Origin: Microcella flavibacter
Lineage (GTDB): Bacteria > Actinomycetota > Actinomycetes > Actinomycetales > Microbacteriaceae
Direction of reading: 5' to 3'
Assembly: GCF_012530535.1 (NCBI RefSeq)
Contig: NZ_CP051299.1
Coordinates: 1,116,001 to 1,180,000 of the forward strand
Length of the DNA stretch: 64,000 bases
Numbering within the stretch: position 1 is the first letter of the stretch; every line of letters starts with the position of its first letter. Both the position numbers and the translations under genes were made by a program. Below, piece by piece: positions 27,632 to 37,676 of this stretch. The notes under the pieces were generated by a model. That model searched no databases, had not been told where the DNA came from, and saw nothing but the letters and a program-made list of their open reading frames with translations.

Positions 27632-27661
27632 TTGACAGCGTCGTCGGGGCGCCGATACCGT
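27632..27661 (+). promoter_or_regulatory. Sigma70-type promoter for the CoA-transferase operon
   Basis: Consensus -35 TTGACA (27632-27637), 18-bp spacer, -10 TACCGT (27656-27661). The predicted transcript has a leader of about 135 nt before the scoA-like ATG. A short GTTC-N4-GAAC inverted repeat (27660-27671) overlaps the predicted start of transcription. Confidence 0.6.
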
Positions 27662-27801
27662 TCGGCTGAACGCGGCGACAGCGGCCACCGTAGCGCGGAA
27701 ACCCCGCGCGGGTGGGGGCTGCGCACGCGGGGCACGAGGGCGTGCGGTTCTGTCGGAGACCCCGGCACGGGCGGCGCCCACCCCCGAGGAAGAGGTGCGC
27801 C

Positions 27802-28590
27802 ATGGCCATCGACAAGACCGTCCCGACCGCCCGGGAGGCGGTCGCCGACATCCCGAGCGGCGCGAGCATCGCCGTCGGCGGGTTCGGGCTCTGCGGCATC
27901 CCGATGATCCTCATCCAGGCGCTCCTCGAGCAGGGGGCCGATCGGCTGCGCGTCGTGAGCAACAACTGCGGCGTCGACGACTGGGGCCTGGGCGTGCTGC
28001 TCGGCGCCCGCCGCATCGCCGCCATGACCTCCTCGTACGTGGGCGAGAACAAGGAGTTCGAGCGGCAGTTCCTCTCCGGCGAGCTCGAGGTGAACCTCAC
28101 GCCGCAGGGAACTCTCGCCGAGAAGCTGCGCGCGGGCGGCGCCGGCATCCCCGCCTTCTACACGCAGACCGGCGTCGGCACGCAGGTCGCCGAGGGCGGG
28201 CTGCCCCGCCGCTACGCGCTGGACGGCGGCGTCGCGCTCGCCTCCGAGCCGAAGGAGGTGCGGCCGTTCACCTACCGCGGGCGCGAGAGCGAGTTCGTGC
28301 TCGAGGAGGCCATCACGACCGACTACGCCCTCGTGCACGCGGCGCTCGGAGACCGGCACGGCAACCTCGTGTTCGACCGCTCCGCCCGCAACTTCGCGCC
28401 GCTCGCGGCGATGGCCGGGCGCGTCACCGTCGCGCAGGTCGAGCGGCTCGTCGAGCCGGGGCGGCTCGATCCCGACGCGGTGCACCTGCCGGGCATCCAC
28501 GTCGATCGCGTCGTCGAGGTCGGCGAGGTCGAGAAGCGCATCGAGCGGCGCACGACGCGCGCAGCGGCGGTCGAGGGGGAGGCGCGCTGA
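27802..28590 (+). CDS. 3-oxoacid CoA-transferase subunit A
   Basis: 262 aa. The family I CoA-transferase alpha subunit signature is visible ([20 protein letters not shown], then [15 protein letters not shown]). Transfers CoA from succinyl-CoA or acetyl-CoA to acetoacetate or a related 3-oxoacid, together with subunit B. ATG 27802 follows GAGGAAGAGG. The stop overlaps the next start (TGATG at 28588-28592), so the two subunits are translationally coupled, as expected for a heteromeric enzyme. Somewhat longer than typical ScoA because of a 20-residue charged C-terminal tail. Confidence 0.92.
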   Translation: MAIDKTVPTAREAVADIPSGASIAVGGFGLCGIPMILIQALLEQGADRLRVVSNNCGVDDWGLGVLLGARRIAAMTSSYVGENKEFERQFLSGELEVNLTPQGTLAEKLRAGGAGIPAFYTQTGVGTQVAEGGLPRRYALDGGVALASEPKEVRPFTYRGRESEFVLEEAITTDYALVHAALGDRHGNLVFDRSARNFAPLAAMAGRVTVAQVERLVEPGRLDPDAVHLPGIHVDRVVEVGEVEKRIERRTTRAAAVEGEAR

Positions 28591-29237
28591 TGGGCCTCAC
28601 CCGCGACCAGATGGCGGCGCGCGCCGCCCGCGAGCTCGTCGACGGCTCGTACGTCAACCTCGGCATCGGCCTGCCGACGCTCGTGCCGAACCACGTGCCG
28701 CCGGGCGTCGAGGTCGTGCTGCAGTCCGAGAACGGCATCCTCGGCGTGGGCCCGTACCCCGAGGAGCGCGCGGTCGACCCCGATCTCATCAACGCCGGCA
28801 AGGAGACCGTGACGGTGCTGCCGGGGGCCTCCTTCTTCGACTCGGCCGCGAGCTTCGGGATGATCCGCTCGGGCGCGATCGACGCCGCCGTCCTCGGCGC
28901 GATGCAGGTGTCGGCGACCGGCGACCTGGCGAACTGGATGATCCCCGGCCGCATGGTCAAGGGGCCGGGAGGGGCGATGGACCTCGTCCACGGCGCCCGC
29001 CGCGTCATCGTGCTCATGGAGCACGTCGCGCGCGACGGCTCGCCGAAGATCGTGCACGAGTGCTCGCTGCCGCTCACCGGCCGGCGCGTCGTCGATCGCA
29101 TCATCACCGACCTCGCGGTCATCGACGTGACGCCGGACGGGCTCGTGCTCGTCGAGCTGGCGGACGGGGTGGGCGTCGACGAGGTGCGCGCCGCCACGGA
29201 ACCGCCGCTCCGGGTCGCGTTCAGGCCCGTGCCCTAG
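28590..29237 (+). CDS. 3-oxoacid CoA-transferase subunit B
   Basis: 215 aa. The catalytic Glu that forms the CoA thioester is Glu47 within [22 protein letters not shown] and [13 protein letters not shown] are also diagnostic. Coupled to subunit A by start/stop overlap. It is followed by 60 bp and ispG, which probably has its own start signal. Confidence 0.93.
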   Translation: MGLTRDQMAARAARELVDGSYVNLGIGLPTLVPNHVPPGVEVVLQSENGILGVGPYPEERAVDPDLINAGKETVTVLPGASFFDSAASFGMIRSGAIDAAVLGAMQVSATGDLANWMIPGRMVKGPGGAMDLVHGARRVIVLMEHVARDGSPKIVHECSLPLTGRRVVDRIITDLAVIDVTPDGLVLVELADGVGVDEVRAATEPPLRVAFRPVP

Positions 29238-29297
29238 TCTGAGCCGGTCCCGATCGGCGGCCCCGGCCGTCACGAACCGCCTGACCCTGGAGTCGCC

Positions 29298-30446
<1,149 letters not shown>

Positions 30447-30461
30447 GCCGGGCATCCCCGC

Positions 30462-30485
30462 TCGGTCCCCCTCTTGGGGGACTGA
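30462..30485 (+). terminator. Terminator hairpin downstream of ispG
   Basis: TCGGTCCCCC-TCTT-GGGGGACTGA: 10-bp stem with one G-T pair and a 4-nt loop, 16 bp after the ispG stop. It lacks a U tract. Confidence 0.55.
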
Positions 30486-30632
30486 CCGGCATGCGCACAC
30501 CGCCGCTAGCTTGATCACCAGCGGCCGGGAGCCATTCGACATCGGGCGCCGGGGGGCGGTGCCCGGTCCGGCGCGCAGGGCGCGCCGGGTCACCCGGTCC
30601 GCAGGGTTCCGCTGCGCATCGCGTGCGGGAAG

Positions 30633-30676
30633 GGCCTGCGAGCGACCCAAGCCCCCCTTGCCGTCGCTCGCAGGCC
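30633..30676. repeat. Long perfect inverted repeat upstream of proS
   Basis: Arms GGCCTGCGAGCGAC (30633-30646) and GTCGCTCGCAGGCC (30663-30676) form a perfect 14-bp stem; inside the 16-nt loop a further CAAG/CTTG stem closes a C-only loop. It is 100 bp before the proS start and upstream of its predicted promoter, so it is more likely a terminator or a mobile-type extragenic hairpin than an RNA leader of proS. Confidence 0.6.
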
Positions 30677-30696
30677 GACACCATTCTCCCCCGTCC

Positions 30697-30715
30697 GGGG
30701 GGGGGGGGGGGGGGG
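30697..30715 (+). repeat. Homopolymer tract of 19 G
   Basis: Nineteen consecutive G residues, preceded by CCCCCGTCC, lying 48 bp upstream of the proS -10 box. Such tracts are prone to slippage, both in cells and during sequencing, so the exact length is uncertain. Confidence 0.8.
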
Positions 30716-30763
30716 TGCCGCCGCCCGCGCGCCGCGCCGGGCTGCCGGGCCCGGGCCACGAAG

Positions 30764-30769
30764 TAGTGT
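30764..30769 (+). promoter_or_regulatory. -10 box of a leaderless proS promoter
   Basis: TAGTGT followed by 6 nt and the GTG at 30776, with no ribosome site. This supports the chosen start. Confidence 0.55.
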
Positions 30770-30775
30770 GGGCGG

Positions 30776-32545
30776 GTGACAACGCGACTCTCCCAGCTCT
30801 TCGTCCGCACCCTCCGCGACGACCCGTCCGACGCCGAGGTGGCCAGCCACCGCCTGCTCGTGCGCGCCGGCTACATCCGCCGGCAGGCGCCGGGCGTCTT
30901 CGCCTGGCTGCCGCTCGGCCTGAAGGTGCGCCGCCGCATCGAGCAGATCATCCGCGAGGAGATGGCCGCCGCCGGTGCGCAGGAGGTGCACTTCCCCGCG
31001 CTGCTGCCGCGCGAGCCCTACGAGCGCACCGGCCGCTGGGTCGAGTACGGCGACGCCCTCTTCCGCCTGCAGGACCGCAAGGGCGCCGACTACCTGCTCG
31101 CCCCCACGCACGAGGAGGCCTTCACCCTGCTGGTGAAGGACCTCTACTCGAGCTACAAGGATCTGCCGCTGTCGATCTACCAGATCCAGGACAAGTACCG
31201 CGACGAGGCCCGACCCCGCGCGGGCCTGCTGCGGGGGCGCGAGTTCTCGATGAAGGACGCGTACTCCTTCGACTACACCGACGCCGGGCTCGACGCCTCG
31301 TACCAGGCCCAGCGCGACGCCTACGAGCGCATCTTCGCGCGGCTCGGCATGGAGTACGTGATCGTGCACGCCGACGCGGGCGCCATGGGCGGTTCGCGCA
31401 GCGAGGAGTTCCTGCACCCCACGGCGGTCGGCGAGGACACCTTCGTGCGCTCGGCCGGCGGCTACGCGGCGAATGTCGAGGCCTACCGCGCGCCGCGCGC
31501 CGAGCCCCTGCCGCTCGAGGGCCTCGCCGAGCCCCTCGTCTTCGACTCGCCCGAGACGCCCACGATCGCCACGCTCGTCGCCCTCGCGAACGACCGTCAC
31601 GCGCGCGACGATCGGGCCTGGACGGCCGCGGACACCCTCAAGAACGTGGTGCTGCGCCTGCGCCGCCTCGACGGCTCCACCGAGCTCGTCGTCGTCGGCC
31701 TGCCGGGCGACCGCGAGGTCGACATGAAGCGCGCCGAGGTCGCCTTCGCGCCCGCCGAGGTCGCCGCCGCGGGCGACGAGGACTTCGCGAAGCACCCGGG
31801 GCTCGTCAAGGGCTACATCGGGCCCTGGTCGCCCGAGGGCGCCGTGCTCGGCGAGGAGTCGGTCACGGGCATCCGGTACCTGGTCGACCCCCGCGTGGGC
31901 GACGGCACCGCCTGGATGACCGGCGCGAACCTGCCCGAGAAGCACGTGCTCTCGCTCGTGGCCGGCCGCGACTTCGTCGCCGACGGCATCGCCGACATCG
32001 CCGAGGTGAGGGCGGGGGATCCGGCGCCCGACGGCAGCGGCGAGGTGGAGCTCGCCCGCGGCATGGAGATCGGGCACGTGTTCCAGCTCGGCCGCAAGTA
32101 CGCCGAGGCGCTCGACCTCAAGGTGCTCGACGAGAACGGCAAGCTCGTCACGGTCACGATGGGCTCGTACGGCATCGGCGTCACCCGCATCCTCGCCGCG
32201 ATCGCCGAGGGCAACCACGACGAGCGCGGCCTCATCTGGCCCCGCAGCGTGGCGCCCTTCGACGTGCACGTCGTGGCGACCGGCAAGGACACCGCGGTGT
32301 ACGGCATCGCCGAAGCCCTCGTCTCCGAACTCGACGGCATCGGCCTCGACACCCTCTACGACGACCGCCCCAAGGTCTCGCCGGGCGTGAAGTTCGGCGA
32401 CGCCGAGCTCATCGGCGTGCCCCTCGTCGTCATCGTCGGGCGCAACGCGACCGAGGGCGTCGTCGAGTTCTGGGACCGCCGGTCGGGCGAGCGCCGCGAC
32501 GTCGCCGTGCACGAGGTGCTGGACGCGATCCGCGCCGCCGGCTGA
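30776..32545 (+). CDS. proS: Prolyl-tRNA synthetase
   Basis: 589 aa, the bacterial-type enzyme with an insertion (editing) domain. Class II motif 1 region [19 protein letters not shown], motif 2 [20 protein letters not shown] with the following MKDAYSFD, and motif 3 [14 protein letters not shown] are visible; the editing domain lies about residues 225-385. A C-terminal anticodon-binding domain begins near residue 490. Attaches proline to tRNA-Pro. GTG start supported by the leaderless -10 box. It is followed by nusA after 143 bp. Confidence 0.96.
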   Translation: MTTRLSQLFVRTLRDDPSDAEVASHRLLVRAGYIRRQAPGVFAWLPLGLKVRRRIEQIIREEMAAAGAQEVHFPALLPREPYERTGRWVEYGDALFRLQDRKGADYLLAPTHEEAFTLLVKDLYSSYKDLPLSIYQIQDKYRDEARPRAGLLRGREFSMKDAYSFDYTDAGLDASYQAQRDAYERIFARLGMEYVIVHADAGAMGGSRSEEFLHPTAVGEDTFVRSAGGYAANVEAYRAPRAEPLPLEGLAEPLVFDSPETPTIATLVALANDRHARDDRAWTAADTLKNVVLRLRRLDGSTELVVVGLPGDREVDMKRAEVAFAPAEVAAAGDEDFAKHPGLVKGYIGPWSPEGAVLGEESVTGIRYLVDPRVGDGTAWMTGANLPEKHVLSLVAGRDFVADGIADIAEVRAGDPAPDGSGEVELARGMEIGHVFQLGRKYAEALDLKVLDENGKLVTVTMGSYGIGVTRILAAIAEGNHDERGLIWPRSVAPFDVHVVATGKDTAVYGIAEALVSELDGIGLDTLYDDRPKVSPGVKFGDAELIGVPLVVIVGRNATEGVVEFWDRRSGERRDVAVHEVLDAIRAAG

Positions 32546-32688
32546 GAGCGCGGGGGCGCCCCTGCGCCGCGCCCTCACGACCCCGTACCACGGGGCGGGG
32601 GATGAGCGTTCTCGGGTACCGTAGGGCCTGACCGGTCGCCCTGCGTCAGCGCGGCCGGCGTCGCCAATCGAATACTGGAGGTACCGAC

Positions 32689-33684
32689 GTGGACATCGAT
32701 CTTGCCGTGCTGAGGATGATGGAGCGCGAGCGGGAGATCCCGTTCGACGAGCTCGTCGCCATCATCGAGCAGGCCATCCTCACCGCCTATCTCAAGCACA
32801 CCGATCAGGCCGACGAGCGCGGCACGGACGCCGCCCAGCCCCGCGTCGAGCTCGATCGCAAGACCGGCCACGTGACCGTCTACGCCCCGGAGTTCGACGA
32901 GGAGGGCGCGCTCATCGGCGAGGCCCCCGACAGCCCCGACGACTTCGGCCGCATCGCCGCCTTCGCCGCGAAGCAGGTCATCAACCAGCGCCTGCGCGAC
33001 ATCGGCGACGACAAGGTGCTCGGCGAGTTCAAGGGCCGCGAGGGCGACATCATCGCCGGCGTCATCCAGCAGGGCCCGAACCCGCGCATGATCCACATCG
33101 ACCTCGGCACGATCGAGGCGATCCTGCCGCCCGAGGAGCAGGTGCCGGGGGAGGAGTACACCCACGGCCGTCGCATCCGCGTCTACGTCACGAGCGTCTC
33201 GAAGGGCATGAAGGGCCCCTCGATCACCGTGAGCCGCACCCACCCCTCCCTCGTGCGCAAGCTCTTCGCGCTCGAGGTGCCCGAGATCGCGAACGGCACG
33301 GTCGAGATCACCTCGCTCGCGCGCGAGGCCGGGCACCGCACGAAGATCGCGGTGCGGTCGACGGTGCCGGGCGTCAACGCCAAGGGCGCCTGCATCGGCG
33401 AGCTGGGGCAGCGCGTGCGCGCCGTCACCAACGAGCTCGGCAACGAGAAGATCGACATCGTCGACTACAGCGAGGACCTCGCGACCTTCGTCAAGCAGGC
33501 CCTGTCGCCCGCGAAGGTGACCGACGCCTTCGTCATCGACCCGGCAACCAAGGCCGTGCGCGCGCTCGTGCCCGACTACCAGCTCTCGCTCGCGATCGGC
33601 AAGGAGGGCCAGAACGCCCGCCTCGCCGCGAAGCTGACCGGGGCCCGCATCGATATCCAGCCCGACTCCGTCATGGAGGACTGA
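32689..33684 (+). CDS. nusA: Transcription termination/antitermination factor NusA
   Basis: 331 aa: N-terminal RNA polymerase-binding domain, S1 domain (about residues 110-180), KH1 and KH2 (GQRVRAVTNELGNEKIDIVD; IGKEGQNARLAAKLTGARID). It lacks the C-terminal acidic repeats of E. coli NusA, as usual in actinobacteria. GTG 32689 has CTGGAGG 6 nt upstream; a TACCGT -10 candidate lies at 32617-32622. The rimP gene that commonly precedes nusA is absent from the 143-bp gap after proS. ylxR and infB follow. Confidence 0.95.
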   Translation: MDIDLAVLRMMEREREIPFDELVAIIEQAILTAYLKHTDQADERGTDAAQPRVELDRKTGHVTVYAPEFDEEGALIGEAPDSPDDFGRIAAFAAKQVINQRLRDIGDDKVLGEFKGREGDIIAGVIQQGPNPRMIHIDLGTIEAILPPEEQVPGEEYTHGRRIRVYVTSVSKGMKGPSITVSRTHPSLVRKLFALEVPEIANGTVEITSLAREAGHRTKIAVRSTVPGVNAKGACIGELGQRVRAVTNELGNEKIDIVDYSEDLATFVKQALSPAKVTDAFVIDPATKAVRALVPDYQLSLAIGKEGQNARLAAKLTGARIDIQPDSVMED

Positions 33685-33739
33685 GCGGCTCGCACCCGCG
33701 ACACGCCCATCACGAGCATCCCGACATCGAGGGGGTAGG

Positions 33740-34027
33740 ATGGAACCCGTCAGAACGTGCATCGGCTGCCGTCGGCGTGCGCCGCAGAGCTCTCTCATGA
33801 GAGTCGTGGCCCGCGGCGAGACGGCCGTGCCGGACTCCCCGCCCCGGTCACCGGGTCGGGGTGCGTGGGTGCATGCCACCCGCGACTGCATCGAGACCGC
33901 GACGTCGCGCCGGGCCTTCGGCCGGGCGCTCCGCGTCACGGGTCCGCTCGACGCGGCTCCGGTTCTGGCAGTGATCGGATCCGTCGGATCCCCGAGAGAA
34001 CAGGCTGATCGGCCAATGGACAACTAA
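33740..34027 (+). CDS. ylxR: YlxR family RNA-binding protein (DUF448)
   Basis: 95 aa. Starts with the family signature VRTCIGCRRRAPQSSLMR and has GRGAWVHATRDC in the middle. YlxR proteins are basic RNA- or RNase P-associated proteins encoded between nusA and infB, as here. The ATG at 33740 overlaps a TAGGAT box, so the promoter must lie upstream if the start is right. It ends 79 bp before infB. Confidence 0.9.
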   Translation: MEPVRTCIGCRRRAPQSSLMRVVARGETAVPDSPPRSPGRGAWVHATRDCIETATSRRAFGRALRVTGPLDAAPVLAVIGSVGSPREQADRPMDN

Positions 34028-34106
34028 TGAGCGGCTCGAAATGAGACCCGTCCACTACTAGCGGTCCGCCCCTGCCTGGGAGCGGATCCCAGACAGGAGA
34101 AAAGAA

Positions 34107-36761
34107 GTGGCTGGAAAACCACGCGTGCACGAGATCGCGAGCGAACTCGGCATCGAAAGCAAGGTCGCCCTCGAGAAGCTCAAGGAGCTCGGCGAATTCG
34201 TCAAGGGCCCCTCGAGCACCATCGAGCCCCCCGTCGCCCGCAAGCTGCGGCAGGCCGTCGAGGCCGCCGGCATCGCGAAGAAGCCGGAGGCCGCGCCGGC
34301 CCCGGTCGCGAAGCCCGCCGCCGCGAAGCCGTCGGCGACGCCCGCCGCCCCCAAGCCCGCTGAGGCGCCCGCGGCTCCGGCCGCGCCGGCCGCGCCGGCC
34401 GCCCAGGCGGCCAAGCCCGCCGACGGCGGCGAGTCGAAGCCCGCCTCCGCGGCGCCCGGCACGCCCCGCCCCGGCAACAACCCCTTCGCCTCCCAGCAGG
34501 GCATGGCCCGCCCGGGCACGGCGCGCCCCGGCAACAACCCCTTCTCCGCCTCGCAGGGCATGCCGCGCCCCGGCGGCGGCGCGATCCCGCGCCCGACGGC
34601 GCCGCGACCCGGAGCCCCGCGCCCCGGCGCGCCCCGCCCCGGCAGCCCGCGCCCCGGCGCGCCGCGCGGCAACACGCCCTTCCAGGGCCGCACGGGCGGC
34701 CCGGGCCGTCCCGGCGGCGCTCCCGCCGGCGGCTTCCGTCCCGGCGGCGCTCCGGGTGGCGGCTTCAGCGGCCCCCGCCCCGGCGGCGGCGGCGGACGCG
34801 GTCGTGGACCGGGCGGCGGCACGGCCGGCGCCTTCGGCCGCGGCGGCGGCAAGAGCAAGGCCCGCAAGTCCAAGCGGACGAAGCGGCAGGAGTTCGAGAT
34901 GCGGGAGGCGCCGTCGGTCGGCGGTGTCAGCGTTCCCCGCGGCGACGGCAAGCAGGTCATCCGCCTGCGCCAGGGCGCCTCGATCACCGACTTCGCCGAC
35001 AAGCTCGAGCAGCACAGCGGCATGAACGTGCCCCCGGGCAACCTCGTGACCGTGCTCTTCCACCTCGGCGAGATGGCCACGGCCACCGAGTCGCTCGACG
35101 GCTCGACCTTCGAGGTGCTCGGTGCCGAGCTCGGCTACCGCATCGAGATCGTCTCGCCCGAGGACGAGGACAAGGAGCTCCTGGAGAGCTTCGACATCGA
35201 CCTGGACGAGGAGGAGAACGAGGAGGACCTCGTCATCCGCCCGCCCGTGGTCACCGTCATGGGCCACGTCGACCACGGAAAGACCAAGCTGCTCGACGCG
35301 ATCCGCGAGGCGAACGTCGTCGCGGGCGAGGCCGGCGGCATCACGCAGCACATCGGTGCGTACCAGGTGTGGACGGAGCACGAGGAGATCGAGCGCGCCA
35401 TCACCTTCATCGACACCCCGGGTCACGAGGCGTTCACCGCCATGCGCGCCCGTGGTGCCCAGGTCACCGACGTCGCGATCCTCGTGGTCGCGGCGGACGA
35501 CGGCATCATGCCCCAGACGGTCGAGGCGCTCAACCACGCCCAGGCCGCCGGGGTGCCGATCGTCGTCGCCGTCAACAAGGTCGACAAGGAGGGCGCGAAC
35601 CCGGCCAAGGTGCGTCAGCAGCTGACCGAGTTCGGCCTCGTCGCCGAGGAGTACGGCGGGGACACGATGTTCGTCGACGTCTCCGCGCTGCAGCGGATGG
35701 GCATCCCCGCCCTGCTCGATGCGGTGCTGCTGACGGCGGATGCCGGGCTCGACCTGCGCGCCAACCCGGCCCGCACCGCTCGCGGCGTCGCCATCGAGGC
35801 CCGCCTCGACAAGGGTCGCGGCGCGGTCGCGACCGTGCTCATCCAGTCGGGCACCCTGCGCGTCGGCGACGCGATCGTCGCCGGAACGGCCTACGGCCGC
35901 GTCCGCGCGATGGTCGACGAGAACGGCGACAAGATCGAGGAGGCCTACCCCTCGCGCCCCGTCGCGGTGCAGGGCCTCTCGAGCGTGCCGAAGGCCGGCG
36001 ACACCTTCCTGGTGACCGACGACGACCGCACGGCGCGTCAGATCGCCGAGAAGCGCGAAGCCGCCGAGCGCAACGCCCAGCTGGCGAAGGCGCGCAAGCG
36101 CATCAGCCTGGAGGACTTCACCAAGGCCCTCGAGGACGGCAAGGTCGAGTCGCTCAACCTCATCATCAAGGGCGACGTGTCGGGTGCCGTCGAGGCGCTC
36201 GAGGAGTCGCTCATGAAGATCGAGGTGGACGACAGCGTGCAGCTGCGCATCATCCACCGCGGTGTGGGTGCGGTGACCGAGAGCGACGTGAACCTCGCGA
36301 CGATCGACAACGCGATCATCGTGGGCTTCAACGTGCGACCCGACACGAAGGCGCGCGAGCGCGCTCAGCGCGAGGGCGTCGACATCCGCTTCTACTCCGT
36401 CATCTACGCGGCGCTCGAGGAGATCGAGAGCTCGCTCAAGGGCATGCTCAAGCCGGAGTTCGAAGAGGTGCAGTCGGGCGTGGCCGAGATCCGCGAGATC
36501 TTCCGCTCGTCGAAGTTCGGCAACATCGCCGGTGTCATCGTGCGCAGTGGAACGATCACGCGCAACGCGAAGGCCCGCGTCATCCGCGACGGCGTGGTGG
36601 TGGGCGACAGCCTGGCCATCGAGTCGCTGCGGCGCTTCAAGGACGACGTCACCGAGGTGCGCACGGACTTCGAGGCCGGTATCGGTCTCGGCAAGTTCAA
36701 CGACATCCAGATCGGTGACGAGATCGAGACGATCGAGATGAAGGAGAAGCCGCGCGTCTGA
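34107..36761 (+). CDS. infB: Translation initiation factor IF-2
   Basis: 884 aa. IF2 N-terminal helix-turn domain (residues 1-55), a 220-residue Ala/Pro then Gly/Arg/Pro-rich linker with repeats such as [13 protein letters not shown], a second N-domain, then the GTPase: G1 GHVDHGKT (Lys392), G3 DTPGHE, G4 NKVDK, followed by domains II-IV. Positions fMet-tRNA on the 30S subunit. GTG start with AGGAGAAAAGAA upstream. A small perfect hairpin CTGGGA-N5-TCCCAG (34076-34092) lies just before the ribosome site and could modulate initiation. A strong terminator follows at 36777. Confidence 0.96.
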   Translation: MAGKPRVHEIASELGIESKVALEKLKELGEFVKGPSSTIEPPVARKLRQAVEAAGIAKKPEAAPAPVAKPAAAKPSATPAAPKPAEAPAAPAAPAAPAAQAAKPADGGESKPASAAPGTPRPGNNPFASQQGMARPGTARPGNNPFSASQGMPRPGGGAIPRPTAPRPGAPRPGAPRPGSPRPGAPRGNTPFQGRTGGPGRPGGAPAGGFRPGGAPGGGFSGPRPGGGGGRGRGPGGGTAGAFGRGGGKSKARKSKRTKRQEFEMREAPSVGGVSVPRGDGKQVIRLRQGASITDFADKLEQHSGMNVPPGNLVTVLFHLGEMATATESLDGSTFEVLGAELGYRIEIVSPEDEDKELLESFDIDLDEEENEEDLVIRPPVVTVMGHVDHGKTKLLDAIREANVVAGEAGGITQHIGAYQVWTEHEEIERAITFIDTPGHEAFTAMRARGAQVTDVAILVVAADDGIMPQTVEALNHAQAAGVPIVVAVNKVDKEGANPAKVRQQLTEFGLVAEEYGGDTMFVDVSALQRMGIPALLDAVLLTADAGLDLRANPARTARGVAIEARLDKGRGAVATVLIQSGTLRVGDAIVAGTAYGRVRAMVDENGDKIEEAYPSRPVAVQGLSSVPKAGDTFLVTDDDRTARQIAEKREAAERNAQLAKARKRISLEDFTKALEDGKVESLNLIIKGDVSGAVEALEESLMKIEVDDSVQLRIIHRGVGAVTESDVNLATIDNAIIVGFNVRPDTKARERAQREGVDIRFYSVIYAALEEIESSLKGMLKPEFEEVQSGVAEIREIFRSSKFGNIAGVIVRSGTITRNAKARVIRDGVVVGDSLAIESLRRFKDDVTEVRTDFEAGIGLGKFNDIQIGDEIETIEMKEKPRV

Positions 36762-36776
36762 TCGACGCCGGTACCG

Positions 36777-36802
36777 CGGCCCCCGTCGTTCGACGGGGGC
36801 CG
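36777..36802 (+). terminator. Strong hairpin between infB and rbfA
   Basis: Perfect 12-bp stem CGGCCCCCGTCG / CGACGGGGGCCG with a 2-nt TT loop, 15 bp after the infB stop and followed by a pyrimidine-rich CTCTCCTCCCC. Likely a full or partial terminator that lowers rbfA expression relative to infB. Confidence 0.7.
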
Positions 36803-36829
36803 CTCTCCTCCCCAGTGAAGGGAACGACC

Positions 36830-37270
36830 ATGGGTGAGAGCCCTCGCGTGCGGAAGGTCGCCGACCGCATCAAGGAGATCGTCGCCAAGCGGCTGGAGCG
36901 CGGCATTCGCGACCCCCGCATGGGCTTCGCGACGATCACCGACGTGCAGGTGACCGGCGATCTGCAGCACGCCAGCATCTTCTACACCGTCTACGGCTCC
37001 GACGAGGAGCGCGCCGACACGGCCGCGGCCCTCAAGGCGGCCACCGGCATGCTGCGCACCGAGGTGGGGCGCAATCTCAACACGCGCCTGACCCCTTCGC
37101 TCGAGTTCATCCTCGACGGCGTGCCCGAGAACGCGATGGCGATCGACGCGCTGCTGCGCGAGGCCCGTGAGCGGGATGCCCGCACGCTGGCCGAGGCGGA
37201 GGCGGCCGAGTACGCCGGCGACCCCGACCCCTACGTCAAGCCGCGCGAGCTCGGCGACGACGAGGACTGA
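36830..37270 (+). CDS. rbfA: 30S ribosome-binding factor A
   Basis: 146 aa. Single KH-like domain protein required for late 16S rRNA maturation. RVRKVADRIKEIVAKRLERG and the conserved IRDPRMGFATITDVQVTGDL segment are diagnostic. ATG 36830 is chosen over an in-frame GTG 15 nt upstream because GAAGGGA sits at the correct distance. The acidic C-terminal tail (DPYVKPRELGDDED) is typical. The truB and ribF genes often found next are not here. Confidence 0.94.
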   Translation: MGESPRVRKVADRIKEIVAKRLERGIRDPRMGFATITDVQVTGDLQHASIFYTVYGSDEERADTAAALKAATGMLRTEVGRNLNTRLTPSLEFILDGVPENAMAIDALLREARERDARTLAEAEAAEYAGDPDPYVKPRELGDDED

Positions 37271-37277
37271 TCGCGCT

Positions 37278-37325
37278 CGAGCAGAGCCCCCGATGCGGCG
37301 ACGGCCGTGCCGGGGGCTCTGCTCG
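37278..37325. terminator. Terminator hairpin downstream of rbfA
   Basis: Perfect 15-bp stem (CGAGCAGAGCCCCCG at 37278-37292, complement at 37311-37325) with an 18-nt loop, 7 bp after the rbfA stop. It closes the nusA-infB-rbfA block and also faces the convergent small gene at 37377. Confidence 0.7.
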
Positions 37326-37376
37326 TCCCGCCGGTGCGATGCGGCTCGCGCGCCGGTGGAGCTCGGCGCGCCCCGA

Positions 37377-37553
37377 CTACTCGGTGAAGATCTCGACCTG
37401 ACCGCCGCCGATGACCAGCGACACGATGCTGATCGCGACGGCGCCGCCGGTGATGAGCAGGGCGATGAGTCCGAGCACGCCGAGCAGCGCGCCCTCGACC
37501 TTGCCGATCTTCTGCGTCGACTCCGACGGGGTGGGGGAGGTGGGGAGCGTCAT
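37377..37553 (-). CDS. 58-aa single-pass membrane protein
   Basis: Function unknown. ATG 37553 is preceded on the minus strand by GAGGAGAC at 6-7 nt. A hydrophilic, Thr/Pro/Ser-rich N-terminus (about 17 residues) is followed by KVEGALLGVLGLIALLITGG and a continuing hydrophobic stretch to about residue 50, then a short polar tail QVEIFTE. Predicted as one long or two short transmembrane helices. GC at third positions is high, consistent with coding. It is a lone gene between the rbfA terminator and the MFS gene. Confidence 0.65.
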   Translation of the reverse strand: MTLPTSPTPSESTQKIGKVEGALLGVLGLIALLITGGAVAISIVSLVIGGGQVEIFTE

Positions 37554-37676
37554 CGCGGGTCTCCTCGAGCGGTGCGGCCCTCGGGGGGGAGGGCGAGAAC
37601 GGTGGGCGGCCGCGCGCGGCCTCTGCCCAGCATCCTGACACGGATGCGCCTGCGCGGTGACCGGGAGCGGGGCGCG

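Larger units (their letters stand above)
30447..30775. other. Intergenic region with hairpins and a 19-nt G run, no gene seen
   Basis: 329 bp between ispG and proS. No frame has a supported start with coding periodicity. It contains a terminator-like hairpin (30462-30485), a long perfect hairpin (30633-30676), a C5/G5 mini-hairpin merging into a 19-nt G tract (30697-30715), and a -10 box directly in front of proS. Confidence 0.7.

Noticed and set aside
30447-30775. Possible T-box or other tRNA-sensing riboswitch before proS
   Set aside because: The hairpins lie upstream of the predicted leaderless start, and no T-box consensus or specifier-loop arrangement is visible.
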